Shown here: piece after piece, positions 19,759 through 31,613 of the stretch
Position numbering within the stretch: the first letter of the stretch is position 1
How the letters are laid out: every line of letters starts with the position of its first letter
Source of the DNA: Suillus spraguei
Lineage: Eukaryota; Basidiomycota; Agaricomycetes; Boletales; Suillaceae
Reading direction: 5' to 3'
DNA: 64,000 bases
Assembly (NCBI GenBank): GCA_016800925.1
Contig: JABCPU010000362.1
Span: forward strand, 1-64,000
Translations under genes and position numbers: made by a program
Notes under the pieces: generated by a model
The model's database searches: none
Told to the model about the DNA's origin: nothing
The model's input: only the letters and a program-made list of their open reading frames with translations

Positions 19759-21502
19759 TTAAGGCCGCCATTCGCTCAACCAAACGTCTCTTGGTCCTGG
19801 AAGTAGACTCTTCTGCCTCCGGATGTACTGACCGTACTCCATCTCCCCAACCACCTCCCCATGGCTGAACACCACCTTACCTCTGATAATCGTGTACCTC
19901 GGCCAGTTCTTGAACTCAATACCCTCAAATGGTGTATAGTCGACAGCATGGTGCAACATCTCGTTCGTGAGCTTGAATGACTGGAACTTCGTTTGCGGGT
20001 ACCAGATAACTAGATCAGCATCGAAGCCAGGGGCGATGCTGCCCTTTTTCTTCAATCCATACAGCTTAGCTGGGTTTGTCGATGTGACCTCGACAAATTT
20101 CTGTGGGGAGATGCGCCCGGAGAGGACGCCGCCCGAGAAAAGAAGAGGAACACGAGTTTCGACACCAGGCAGCCCATTGGGGATGAGGCGGAATTTGCCG
20201 TATGGAAGGTTTCCGTCTTTGAGCCCGCGCTGCTTTCCATTTGGATGATTGAATTTGGTAGGGGAATGGTCTGAAGAAACAATGGTGAATGTTCCGTTCT
20301 TGATTCCAGCCCACATGGCGTCTTGGTCGGACTTGTCCTCCCGGATTGGAGGTGAGCATACACACTTGGCTCCTGCATAAAGCAGGTCAGACAAAGGTTA
20401 GCAGAATATAGCAGACGAGTCAGTACCTTCAAAGTCCCCCTTTCGCATCGAATCGGCGAGAAGGAACATGTACTGGGGACACGTTTCACCGTAAATAGGA
20501 AGCAGCCTCGTTTGTGCATTGCGGATGTGTGTTGCGGCAGGCCCACCGGATATATGTACGAGCAGGATCGGTGTATCCATGAGTTCAGCCAAACAAATGA
20601 CACGGTTCTAATATAATATGAATATGTCATTTCAAACGAAGTACAAGATAAACTCACCGTAGCCTCAGCCTCCACGATCGGAGGTCGAGATGTGCCATGG
20701 TGATAAGGATGAGTCATGAGCTTCTGCTCCAGATGGTGCGTCATCCAGTCAATAACATCAGCATTCTCAGCGTGCACCATCGTCGTGATACCAAGTTTCC
20801 GAGCGGAATACATGACATCGAGAATCTGGTAATCCACAAGTCTCAATGGTTTGTATGTCATATACAACTTCACACTCGTGATTCCGTACTCATCCACCAT
20901 CCGCGGGAATTCATTTTCGACGATTTGGGGCGTCGGATTGGTGATGATGACATGGAAAGCGTAGTCGCAATAAGATTGGTCCTTGGCGAGTTTGTGATAG
21001 TCCTCGATAACAGTAATGATACTCTCATCCTTTTTCATTTGAGAAGCGAACGTGATTACTGTTGTCGTTCCTCCAGCGACCGCACTGCGCGTGCCCGTAA
21101 TGAAAGTGTCACCGACAAAGTTTTCGGGATCGGGGACAACCCCATTCGTAATGATAGAGTGATCAATGTCTACACCAACGGTAGCTTCGAAAAACTACAC
21201 AACATGAAAGTGTCTGAGCAGAAGATGATGAGATTTACTAACCTGGCTCAGATGAACATGAGCATCGACTCCTCCAGGAGTTATAAAAGCCCCTTCAGCG
21301 TCAATCTCTTGTGCACCGGGTGCAGCTGGAAGACGAGGACCTATAACGACAATGGTTCCATCCTGACATGGACAGTGACACGTCAGTAAGACTCGAACAC
21401 AATAGTAGGTGGTGTTCGTACTTTGATTCCAATATCACAAGACTCCCAAATGTCCGATGCAGTCACAACTGTACCATTGCGAATAACGAGGTCAAAATCC
21501 AT
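19759..21502 (-). CDS. Dihydropyrimidinase / D-hydantoinase
   Basis: Five exons (21422-21502, 21243-21362, 20658-21194, 20427-20607, 19759-20372) give an unbroken 510-aa protein. It is a cyclic amidohydrolase that opens dihydropyrimidine or hydantoin rings. All di-metal-site landmarks are visible: GGVDAHVHLSQ (HxH), GITSVKLYMTYKP (the Lys that is carbamylated), MVHAENADV (His), LLVHISGGPAATHIR (His), and FTIVSSDHSP (Asp). The C-terminal FDADLVIWYPQ and IIRGKVVFSHGEV complete the small beta domain. Length is normal (~500-560 aa). It is one of the few clearly intact metabolic genes here. Hydantoinase and dihydropyrimidinase activities cannot be separated from sequence alone. Confidence 0.92.
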
Positions 21503-21689
21503 GGCAAGGTATCAACAAAAGCTCCAGCATATCGCACAAGAAACAACACAGATAAATACTCTCCTGGAGATAACAAGAAGACCACATGAACGTCATCTTA
21601 TTTTATCTTCCAGAAGCAAGGTCTTGTGCCAGGAAGCACGCCATGGCTGATTTTAGTAGTCCGGACCCAGGTGGGCGCCTGATAAAGGG

Positions 21690-22100
21690 TGACATACGCT
21701 TATGTTAGTGAAGAACAAAATCTAGTACTAGGTGTATGCTAACAAGATCACACCAATGTGCATTGGTCATGTGCAATGATTTAACATACATGTATGCTAA
21801 TGAAGTCTGTCTTTTGTCTTTGATTGCCAGTACATTTGTCATGCACATTGGGTGTGCACAATCTTGTTGGCTGTGAGCATCAGTTTAACATACATGTATG
21901 CTAATGGAATCAGCAGTCTGACTTTGATTGTAGGGCTGGTCACCGTAACCGTATACGGTAACGACCGTACAAGTTACGGTGCCCTTACGGGTACCACCCG
22001 TATTGTACTGTATGACATACGGCTGGCTCAAAACTCTCGACGGGTCACTTTACAGACATACGGCCGGCCAATACGGTCATACGGGAGGTGAAAGAATTAC
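21690..22100. repeat. ATACATGTATGCTAATG direct repeats and TACGG-rich patch
   Basis: AACATACATGTATGCTAATG occurs twice (about 21783-21802 and 21889-21908). A patch at 21940-22085 is packed with the palindromic words CCGTATACGG, CCGTA and TACGG in both orientations (for example GTCACCGTAACCGTATACGG). No frame is recognised. Confidence 0.6.
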
Positions 22101-25100
22101 AGTAGCTGGAGGTTGCGGCATTGTGCAGGTATGTATTCAAAATAGACTACAAGCATGTATTAGTAGCTACAAATTATTGATATCATCTGAATGAGGTTCC
22201 AGTGGTAAAACACGATATAAGGGCGCGGACGAAAGACCGTACACCATAGTGCCAGTAGACTCGTAGTGTGATGGATCATTGGTGATGGTTCAATTTCTCG
22301 CATTTCCCCGAGATTCTTAAAAATCCGCTGTATGCAGGCTCCCACATATGGTGCTTACAGTTCGATTTGCCGATATGCCGCAATTTATTTTGAAGTCCGA
22401 CTAATGTTTGTTCCGAACTTTATTGGTATGCACTTATTCAAGCTATGGTCCTGTCACATCAATCACAAATCAGTTCTACGTCAGTCTGTCTGCGGCGACT
22501 CTACGCGACGTGCTCACTAAGGTAGCTGCTGGCAAGCATTACTATTAATATCACAACATTAGTGGCGAATGAATCTATCCTTCGGATTCCTTCCCTGAGC
22601 TCACTGAGCAGCCCTTACCTCCAGGATATGCGACTCACTCAGGCTGCGCAGTGCTTCATTCCCGCTGTCACAGTAGTTGGTGTTGTGTTTCTTACTGCGT
22701 ATGTTGATCTTAATCGTCGACTGTGCCTTTAGTTGTTATCGAGTCATTGGACCCTTCACTGATATTCCTACTGTTATTTATGTTAACCATGAGTCGAGAT
22801 TTCTTCGTGTATTGTCTTTTCTGCATGACTGCATTGTGCTGCGTTTTATTTCCAATCATAATGTGGTCACCATGGAGTTGACATCTGGTCCTGCGCGCAT
22901 TCCTACTATCGACAGGTATAATTCTTAACAGACACTTCAACCGGTCTATCTCAGTAGCCTGAAGTATATTCCCACTGTCTCTCCTTCTGCCGCATCCCAT
23001 ATGGCTTTGAGACAGCATGACAATCATGTATGGTCTCATTACGACGATCAATATTATCACGACGGCTCGCAAACTCTGTCCGTATTTGTACTGACCCTTG
23101 TTGCCCCCGTTGTGTGCAGAAGCGAGCAGAGATTTGTACGAAGACTGCTGCTCTATGGAAAGCCAGACCACCGTGCTCTACTTCCAAGGCTTCCACTTCT
23201 CAGAACCTTCCTAGTAAGGTGAGTGCTTGTATTGGTTTCCGAACACCCTGTGCTAATGTGACATATAGATTCATTCCCGCTACCATAAGGGAGTAGGTTA
23301 TATCGTGTTTTATGGGACATCATTCAAATCAATTGTCTTCCTGCCTCTGTTGCTCTTGTCCTTGAATGGTATTCTTCTCTCGTCTTCTTCGATTGCTCGT
23401 TCGCTCAGCCATTTGGGCCCAAGTTCGCGCTTCGCTGAAATCCCCATGGCCTCAGTGATTTATTGCCGTACTCTCACTACCGATGTCAAGTTCAAGGTCG
23501 CGTGAGGTCTCGATGTTATGTTTGGGATGAACTGGCATTTACGGGTTTCCATGAGGCATGATATTGATATTCATTTTCTTATGCATCCCTGGCCTAAACT
23601 TTAATGGTTCAAGGGTCGGGCTCGAGAAGGCAGTCAACCATGACTCAATTCCGCACGATGTTGAGGCTCCCTATAAAATGGAACCAACGGCCAGGTACCT
23701 CTGTCGACGTAAAATACGTGAATAGGAACTTTCCGAACGCATCAAGATCTTCTCCAACTCCGGATGTATTGGAATACAGTTCGTCGCAGTTACAAAGAAG
23801 TCGCTAAGGAGGGGTTGCTTGGTTTTGAGGCCTCTTCTTGTCTGCTTCGCGATAATTGATCATCATCCAATAGATCATCATGTGCTATTGCTCGGAATCA
23901 ATCTAAAGCTAGTTTGTCCTTACCCGGCTCACGCTTCTCGTCCAACTTCCAAAGACAAATATCTGATCTATGGATAGAATGTTCTTGGCTTCCAACCTCG
24001 TCCAACAGGGTACGAGGTACGCATCATATCGACCCGGTACTCCAATGATCAAAATTCTCCTCAGGGGACGTCGCAGTTCTGGTCCTCAAGATCCCCGTCT
24101 ACTTAGTCGGATAGAGAACGCAGAGCGTTGACCAACACTTTTATTTATCCAATCTTCAATCGCTCGGACCGGTTGCATGCGAGGCTCAATGTTTGACCGT
24201 GACCTCCGTGATAGAGCCAGAAGCGCGTGCGTTCCTCTATTCGCAGTTGGTCGTACTTACGTTTTCAGTTCTATGATGTCTTAAACGCGTCGGCGGAGGG
24301 TAACTCTGTATTCCGAATCTGGTATACCCCTGGAATGAGAATGGGTGAACGTGTGCCGTACTAATTTTCCGCTTCAAGGTATTATACTGTTAAAGAAACT
24401 TTAAGCATTACCACAAGACCAGCGTACCTGAGATCATAAGCCCATCTAGAACACCAACTCCACAAAGCGATAGAGGCACGAGACCCAAACCGCTCAGCTT
24501 GCCGTCAACGTTACTCCTAAACCTTCGCTCGAACCAAAACTAGTAGATAGATATAACCATTTTCCATTGGGGGGCTCAATCCGCGAAGCCCGTCGCGATG
24601 TCATGTACTTATGTCGTGAGTGAGTGAGTATACAAACGATCGACAAAAAGCTGCTAAATAAGGAGTTATCTTCCAACAATATGTATGAATGGGTGCAAGG
24701 GAATGGAAGGTGTGTTCGGAAGGGTGGAATACGTGGCAGTGACATTTAGGATCGAGGGTAGGGAAACGAGGGTGAAGGAATACAATGAAGCGGATAAAAG
24801 AGGAACGGTGGAATACAAGGAAAAGGAGAGTACGTGGTACAATGAAACAGATTCACTGGCGTCACGAACAGAGCCAACAAGATTCGCGCATGGAGTCAAT
24901 TATAGTAGAAGCACCGATACACAATGGAGATGAATTACGACAAAATGGAAGGACTCTATGAGTCTAAGCTGCGCGAGTGCCTTGAGCGAGCGTGCCGGAG
25001 TGTAGATGAGGAGACATAGAGATGATGAGAGAAAATGATTGCGAAAGGGATGACGACGATTAGGAACCGAGCACAATGAGAAAACGAGGAAAAGAAAGGT

Positions 25101-25333
25101 CGTGTAATGTGTGAACTCTACACATTTGCAGAGGGAGACGATAGACAAGACGAGAATTGTCGTAAGATGGCGTAGGATCATGTCAATGCGTTCAGAGGGT
25201 CCGGTCGTGCGTCAGTTGAGAATGTAATGAATGCCGATTCTAATGCAGGAGAGGATGAGACGGACGAAAGGGCAGACAGAGGGAAAAGACGTTCCTCACG
25301 GAACGAGCGCAGAACGCAGAATGCTGCAACATC
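22101..25333. other. Long unassigned stretch
   Basis: Many short frames, none joined convincingly. A weakly Cys-rich piece (CTDPCCPRCVQKRAEICTKT, ~23090-23150) resembles the Cys clusters of fungal regulatory proteins but has no readable continuation. The last ~800 bp is purine-biased on the + strand (GGAAAGG/GAGAACG-like) and probably includes the 3' untranslated region of the GATA gene. Confidence 0.4.
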
Positions 25334-27021
25334 CTACGGTCTAGTACTGCTGCATGATGCCTGTCTCGTAATACTCCCCTTGTCCATATTCGTACCCGTG
25401 CTGCACCTGCTCACCTCCTGCGGAAGAATCATTGGTGGGTGCAAATAAGTTGCGAAAAGGCTCTCTTCCTCTTGCGGAAGCATGATTGGCGGGTGCAGGA
25501 AATCCATCCCGTGTCCATGCCCACTGCGCCCATGCCCATGTGCATGTCCATCAGAGGTTCCGGCAGCCTCGTGTAACATTGGAGGGTGCACAAATTGCGG
25601 GCTGCACTCAGCCCCGCCGCCGTTGCTAGAGTGGTGCCAAAACGCGTTGTTACCGTTCCCTCGGAAAACAGTGTAGGGACTGAAGAAAGGGAAATCCATG
25701 CTGCTACGCCGTGAAGACGAAGAAGTACCTGTGCTCATTGCGCCAGAACCAGTCGTGAAACTGTCTCCTCCATATGAGGAGTAAGAAACCGCGCTACTAG
25801 GAGGTTCTGACACACTGTTAGTGCTCATACGACGGCGCTTGGCAGTATGCCCCGTCATGCCGGAGTTCGAGTTGGTGTTCATATTGGCGTTGTTGGGAAC
25901 ATTGCCGCCGCTATTATTATGCGGAGATGCGTTAGACGAAGATTTGTTGAAGCCCACTTCCCCGTCGATGCTGTCGACCCCCGAGAACGGTAACGCCTCA
26001 TTGGTGACACTATTGACACCAGCCATATTGGGAGGTACCCAATTCTGACTGAGATAGTTCGGGTGATATGGCCCAGAGAAGGGGTTATACACTGCATGAG
26101 TGTCACCCAATGCACCCATTAACTCGCTGCTACCTCCCATACCCGTACCGACCATGCCTGCGCCTGCTCCCATCCCCGCACTCATATGGTGCGAGGCAAC
26201 GGGCTGAGTCGTGCTGTCCGGTGCCAGAATTGGCGACGGTGACGGCATAGGGCAACGTGAGACGCCTGGAGACGCGGATGGTGTCTGAGTTTGAGAAGGC
26301 GTCTCGGAGGGTGTACCTGGCGTGTTAGAAGCGCTTTGGGGCTCGGTGAGGGAGGAAAGTTGAACGCGAGCATCGTGTCGAGAGCACTTACGAATGATAT
26401 CGGATTTCATACTGATGGGATGAGCAGAACCATGGAGCTTAAAGTAGAGGCCGCATCTGTATATATCAGTACGAATATGGAAGGAACAATGAGAGAGAAC
26501 TTACACATTGCAAATAGTCTTGCCTTCATCATCCTTCCTCCACAAAGGGGTTGCAGTCATATGGCAGTTGTAGCACTGCGTGCTGCCTATAGACAAAGTT
26601 AATATATGTTCAAGTAATAACGCTTCCCGAAAGCCCACTCAATGAGAATGAAAATGTAATTAGACTTACCGATGATTTCTACGACTTCGCCTCTGCCTGC
26701 ACCCAAGCCCATGCCCGCAGTTGCAGTTGCAGTGACATTCGGGCATGCACCCAAACCCGAACTCACACCAGCACCAGTACCCTTGACTAAATTTGTAGCA
26801 GCGACATTGGTACTCGCACCTGCACTCGCACTCGCACCCGGACTGACACTTGCGATGGCACTTGCAGTTGCAGCTGCTACACCTTCACCAGGACTCACCA
26901 CCTCCATAACCAGTGTCGTAGCAGAAGAAGGCGGTGGCGCCGCAACCGAGGCCAACGCGGATAACGCAGAAGCCAAAGAGGACGCACCACCGCGTCGTCC
27001 TTCTCCATGACTAGCACGCAT
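25334..27021 (-). CDS. GATA-type zinc-finger transcription factor
   Basis: Three exons (26670-27021, 26505-26586, 25334-26456) give 518 aa in one frame. A low-complexity Ala/Ser/Gly N-terminus (~117 residues) precedes a single finger split by an intron: CYNCHMTATPLWRKDDEGKT, then ICNVCGLYFKLHGSAHPISM and KSDIIRKCSRHDARVQ. This is the fungal CX2CX17-18CX2C form with a basic tail, which binds GATA sites. A long Ser/Pro/Asn/Gly-rich C-terminus follows, with two copies of HPPIMLPQE/HPPMILPQE. Cys in the tail (IRKCSRHD, where Arg is usual) is a noteworthy substitution. Its first 643 bp are duplicated at 16927-17569. Target genes cannot be inferred. Confidence 0.88.
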
Positions 27022-27089
27022 GGACTATGTTATACTGGGACGCCTGCGGGGGTGCGGATGAAAGACCATACCCCTAGCGCCAGCTCCAC

Positions 27090-27950
27090 AGGAATAAGAC
27101 CTCCATAGCCTATTCAAGAAGGATCCATACAAATCCGTCTGCTGCTTCGCATCTGAAAAACGATCCTTTGTATGCTTTGGCAATGTCATAACAGTAGGTT
27201 AGTGGTGGCAGAAGTGAATAGGGTTGGAGCAAACCCGACGAGGGAGGAAGCGCTGGATAAATGTGTAGCCAAGAATAAAGTCTAAACCCCGGCCAGAGCG
27301 CCCGCCAATGTCTCGAACGATGATACTGCAGAAGCTCGACGACCTAAACCAAGATACAGCGAAGAAGAGAACTTACGAAGGACCATTATAAGACCCCTTG
27401 GACGCAAGGACGTACTGAGCGACGTGGTGCCTGCTAATGGCCAAGTCGTCTGGGTTAGCAGAATGGAGAGGGATGTGTCTCTCGCGAAACCCATTTTTCC
27501 CTTTGTTCGCTTCTTCGGGTTGTCGCAGGCCACTTGCAGAAGACATCGTGTCTAGCAGGAAAAATCATGGACCTGACTTTGAAAGAATACCAATTACGGG
27601 AAAATTCGAGGTGACAAGTATGCGGCAGAGGCGAAATTCTGATAATCGTCCAATGTCAACATGGTTTATTGCCGAGGAGACAGTTGTTACCAGTTCTGTA
27701 TTACTTGAACGGCTACAGTTGCTTATACACTACTAATGTATACATTATGAGCAAGTCGACTGTATGTAAATTGATTTTGGGGTGACGGAGATGAGTATAC
27801 TGCACTGATTGATATGATTAGACAGACCACCCTAAGGCAAAAGTATCAGCAATGGCGACTTGAATGAGGAAAATAACAGCATACTGCATAGTCGCAAATA
27901 CGTTCCTTAACCCGGTCCCCAAAGATGAAGTGTCGGATCCAGCATTTTCG
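27090..27950. other. Weak minus-strand coding signal, unassigned
   Basis: From an ATG near 27546 on the minus strand, MSSASGLRQPEEANKGKNGF is followed by ISRHHVAQYVLASKGSYNG before a GTAAGT. The spacing is reminiscent of the N-terminus of fungal SAM methyltransferases, but no SAM-binding motif follows, so no gene is called. Confidence 0.25.
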
Positions 27951-27959
27951 ACATTCCTT

Positions 27960-28560
27960 CAGAGGTGAATGAGCACACAGCCTGAATCAGAAAGAAACTA
28001 CACACCCTTGCTGACGAGCCTGATCTGCTTTCTCCTGAGCAGTATCTTGAGCTTGATATACTTTGTCCTTCGCGTCATCCTTGACATCATCAACAAGCAG
28101 CACAGCCCTCGCCAACGATTTGCTTCCCAGATTTCTGGGAGCCACCTCCTGTTGTTGTTACCGTAGCATTATCAGCATGGGGGTGACACGCTCGACGACC
28201 GTGTCCGTTCCGGGAATTTTCGCCTCCAGAACTGTTGTTTCACTAGAGCAAGCTTTGCGTCCACCCTTGGTAACGAACTCATCTTGAGGAGCAGCCTCGT
28301 CAATATGGTATTCCAAAAGCTCGTCGGCATTTTTCTCGGTAACCATGAGACGCGCAGTTTCGATAATTTCACGAGCATTTTGAACAAGTTTTCGCCCGTC
28401 TGGAGACAGAAGCCTGTTCTCATCCACTAGCGGTGTCTTCAGCAAGTACTGTAGTATCTCGTCTATTTGATGATTGTCTGGCATACGCCCTTGGAGAAAT
28501 GCTTTAATCGCACCGTAGAAGTTGATCTGGTTCATAACCCAATTGAGCAAATGCTGTCAC
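27960..28560 (-). pseudogene. HAM1-like protein fragment
   Basis: The minus strand reads LLSPDGRKLVQNAREIIETA followed by RLMVTEKNADELLEYHI, then DEFVTKGGRKACSSET and VLEAKIPGTDTVVER, and a Lys/Asp-rich helical piece (DDVKDDAKDKVYQAQDTAQE). These match the N-terminal core of the fungal HAM1-like family linked to hyphal anastomosis. Normal proteins are over 800 aa. Here the usual segment between NADEL and the GGRKA part (the LLSLVLT helices) is missing, and the frame ends soon after. It is a deletion-bearing fragment. Confidence 0.6.
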
Positions 28561-28579
28561 GACTATTTTAATCAGAAGC

Positions 28580-28960
28580 TCACCGTTCCGGAGACATCAG
28601 CCTCCTTGGCAGCCTTGTCTGTTGGCGCGACAACAGAGCCTGCCTTAGGGCGTTCTGAAATATCTTTTGTTGCTGGCGGGAGAGACATGGATAAAGTAAA
28701 GAGGGTTTCTTGGAAGTTCTCGTCAGCGAAGCCAGTTTGCTGCATGGATGAAATGAGCTGCTGTGCAAGAATCGATGAAACATGAATCGCACCAGGTTTG
28801 GCCAAATCTTATCAACCATATTCTCATCCAGTTTCTGAGCAAAGGCGGAGAGATTGTCGAGAAGCGCAATACGTGTGCCACGGTCAGAGCTCGCAGCTTG
28901 CATAAGAGTTTGACGAGGTCAGCGTGCTGATCCAAGTCAACTGAGTAGTTCATAGGAACA
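28580..28960 (-). pseudogene. SCYL1/Cex1-like pseudokinase fragment (HEAT region)
   Basis: Minus-strand pieces LDQHADLVKLL and, after a one-base shift, MQAASSDRGTRIALLDNLSA then FAQKLDENMVDKIWPNL match the HEAT-repeat part of SCY1-like proteins, which act in tRNA export and COPI traffic. The next piece (QTGFADENFQETLFTLSMSL) begins like the following HEAT segment and then diverges. No kinase-like domain lies upstream. It abuts the HAM1-like fragment on the same strand. Confidence 0.5.
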
Positions 28961-29716
28961 TTCGAAAACCCAATACGTACCGCAGTAATTCACTACTCAG
29001 AGTAAATCCGTCCAGTCTAGCGCAAACCTTGACAAGCCGGTTATGCACAAAAAAGCCATGATCCCCACTCTGCCCACATCCTGGACATGAAGGAGGGACC
29101 ACCAAACTCAGGTAGTTAAACTACCAAAAGCGGACGTAGTTCTCACGGTTGACTTTGAGCAGGAAGGGCACAACATCAAATGGAAGGCCAAAGTTTTGAT
29201 TGCAGGATGTTTCTAAAGGTCATAAAATGTATTCAAGAAACTTTGTTCAAAAAGCTAAGGGATTTGAAAAAGACCATGGGGCGAAATGGCGAAAAGCGGC
29301 CTTATGGACGATAAGGCGGTCCGCATATGGGATATAAAAAAAGGTTGCGTCATGGCCCACGGTGCCACTGTCAAATTGGGCGAATAACTATTGAACCACT
29401 CCAATACGTATACTACCGAGATCGCAGTGCAGCCGGATATACAGGGCCCGTTGAAGAACTTCCGCAGTTATCAAAACTGAAGAAGTTTTTCAAGAGGCCC
29501 TGCACCCGAGCTTAAAACACCGGTAGCTGAACTAAGCAGGGAATGGTATGAATGAGCGTGTGTCAAGGAGTGACATGTAAGTGACAAGGGAATGGATATG
29601 GTGTGAAATGTCTCTAAGATGTAACCGGCAAGAAAATCATCAATGTAGTGATAGTGTATTAATAAAATACCGGGGTGTGATGTAAGAAAGGGGTAAGAGG
29701 CATCTGCGATGATCGG
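28961..29716. other. Intergenic, no gene assigned
   Basis: A + strand piece (LPKADVVLTVDFEQEGHNIK, ~29115-29175) looks coding-like but stops soon on both sides. Otherwise nothing is recognised; the distal part probably includes the oxygenase 3' untranslated region. Confidence 0.4.
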
Positions 29717-31163
29717 TCAGGCCGGACATGTCAATCCGAGCGTCCCGTACCTAACGAAGGCAGCCTGATTATACTTAACATGCTCGTACTTGGCGAGGTC
29801 AAGCGGGTTGTACTTGGCATATTCCGGGCGCGGGGTTCGGGCGTAGTTGTGGACGCTGTCACGGACAAACCAGGCCCAAACGATCCTGTCTCCCTCATCC
29901 ACCCGAACCCCATGTCTAACAAGTCGTCCCGAGTAGCCCACCATGACGCCGGGATCATATGCTATGTCAATTCCGAGGTTGATCAAATGCATCACGGCTT
30001 GCCGATAACTTCCAATGCTAGTCAGGATATCAAATCCTTCAGGTGGACATTTCGGGTCTCGGTGGTACGGAGAGAATCTGTTGCACATAACCGCGACTCC
30101 GGTGTATATGGACGCCCAATGCTTGAGGTTTTGGTGCATGTCATCCAACCCCTGAGAAGCAGCCCAATTACCGAGCTCGATGTGAGTTCGGACCGAAGCC
30201 CAGTATTGTTGCGGGTGCATGACACGCATGGCAGCAGAAGCCAACAGTCCAGGTCTCTGCATGTCCAAAATCATCGACATGCCCCTTTCGCCCTTCAGGG
30301 TAGCCGAGACCTCAGGCATGAACCCGTCCCGAGTATTCTCGGGAGGTGTACCCTGGCACTATCGGTGGTCAGATGAGTCGGTAGTTGATAGGAAAACAGC
30401 CTCACCTCTCGGCCTTGTTGGAACCAGCAGGGGGCTATATTGATGCACCCGGGGGTAACATCAGCGCCGTCGGTGGCATGGAAGTTGGCACCATTGGTTC
30501 TCCACTGACCGGCTCCGCGGGTGACACTCTTTCGCAGGTGGTGACTCATTCCGAGAGTGGCTGTGTACATATCACTCTGTTGACATCAGTGTGATAAATC
30601 GGGAGCATACAATTGAATGAAGTACCAACCTGGATGTAGCCATGCAGTGCTTCCGGGATGTACCAGATAATAATCCTGTGGCCAGAATCCAGGATGACGG
30701 AAGGACGGGTTAAGAGCATTCTCTCGGCAGGAGGGAATCTAGCGCAGAGCGATTCTTCGTGCACATCATTCATACCTGTTTCCCGTTTGGTGAGAGCTTC
30801 ATTGTAACGAACCATGTCGATATCCAGTTGGACTGATCACGATGGTCAGGAAGCATAAACATAATAATCAAGGGACTGACTTGGATTCCGGTAGGCCTCG
30901 GCCAGAAGGAACGCTAGCTGGCCGCATGCAAGGATGGTGGGAACATCAAGCTCGGGAGGTGGGGGAATGAGAGATCTACCAGCAAGATGGGCCATATACT
31001 GCTGCTCCACCCACTCGCTCGCCAAATTAACGGTGTGCAAGGCCCAGTCGGCCGGGATCTCCGGAAGAAGATGGAATTTATTTAACCGGTGGAACACGTG
31101 ATCCCAGTAGGAGGACAACTCTGGGGGGGTATCAGACATGACGGGAAGGAGATCAAAGGGCAT
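29717..31163 (-). CDS. TET/JBP-like 2-oxoglutarate/Fe(II) oxygenase
   Basis: Four exons (30881-31163, 30626-30832, 30406-30560, 29717-30358) give an unbroken 428-aa protein. The C-terminal half carries the double-stranded beta-helix iron site: SPYHRDPKCPPEGFDILTSI (HxD at about residues 314/316), then GVMVGYSGRLVRHGV (distal His ~364) and GDRIVWAWFVRDSVHNY, with Arg positions suited to bind 2-oxoglutarate. The HRDP...YSGRxxRHGV...FxRDxVH pattern matches the lineage-expanded TET/JBP-type family of Agaricomycetes, implicated by homology in 5-methylcytosine oxidation. The N-terminal half (~200 aa) is unassigned. Three introns of 44-65 bp all keep frame. It heads a block of four intact genes. Substrate is inference. 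Confidence 0.72.
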
Positions 31164-31180
31164 CCGTCAATCAGCCCGCA

Positions 31181-31475
31181 TTTATTGCACCATTTGCCGA
31201 GCCTCGTGCAGCAAGCACGTCAGGGACGTAATTGAGGCGCATTGACTATTACCTGCGGTGGGTGTAAGCGAACTGGGGGAAAGCGTATGCAAGCGCATAA
31301 ATACAGGCTCACTCATTTTAAATCTGCCCTCATTAATTGCACCATGTGCCGAGCTTCGTGCAGCAAGCGCGTCCGGGACGTAATTGAGGCGCATGGACTA
31401 TTACCTGCGGTAGATGTAAGCGAACTGGAATGCAAGCGCGTAGATACAAGCACACTAACTTCAAATTAAACATCA
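31181..31475. promoter_or_regulatory. Tandem duplication upstream of the oxygenase gene
   Basis: A ~150 bp unit starting near TTGCACCATTTGCCGAGC is repeated (TTGCACC at 31185 and 31337). Shared blocks include GGACGTAATTGAGGCGCAT, GACTATTACCTGCGGT and TGTAAGCGAACTGG. It lies directly 5' of the oxygenase start (minus strand, 31163), so it overlaps that promoter. Confidence 0.75.
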
Positions 31476-31613
31476 TTAATACATGTTGTCATTTCTTTTC
31501 ATTCCTACCAAGGTATTTCACCAGCGCCTTGTGATTATAATCGGTACCAACATATACAAACCGGAGAAATGAATATATGTACAGATATGGACTGAAGACT
31601 ATGAATCCGTGCT

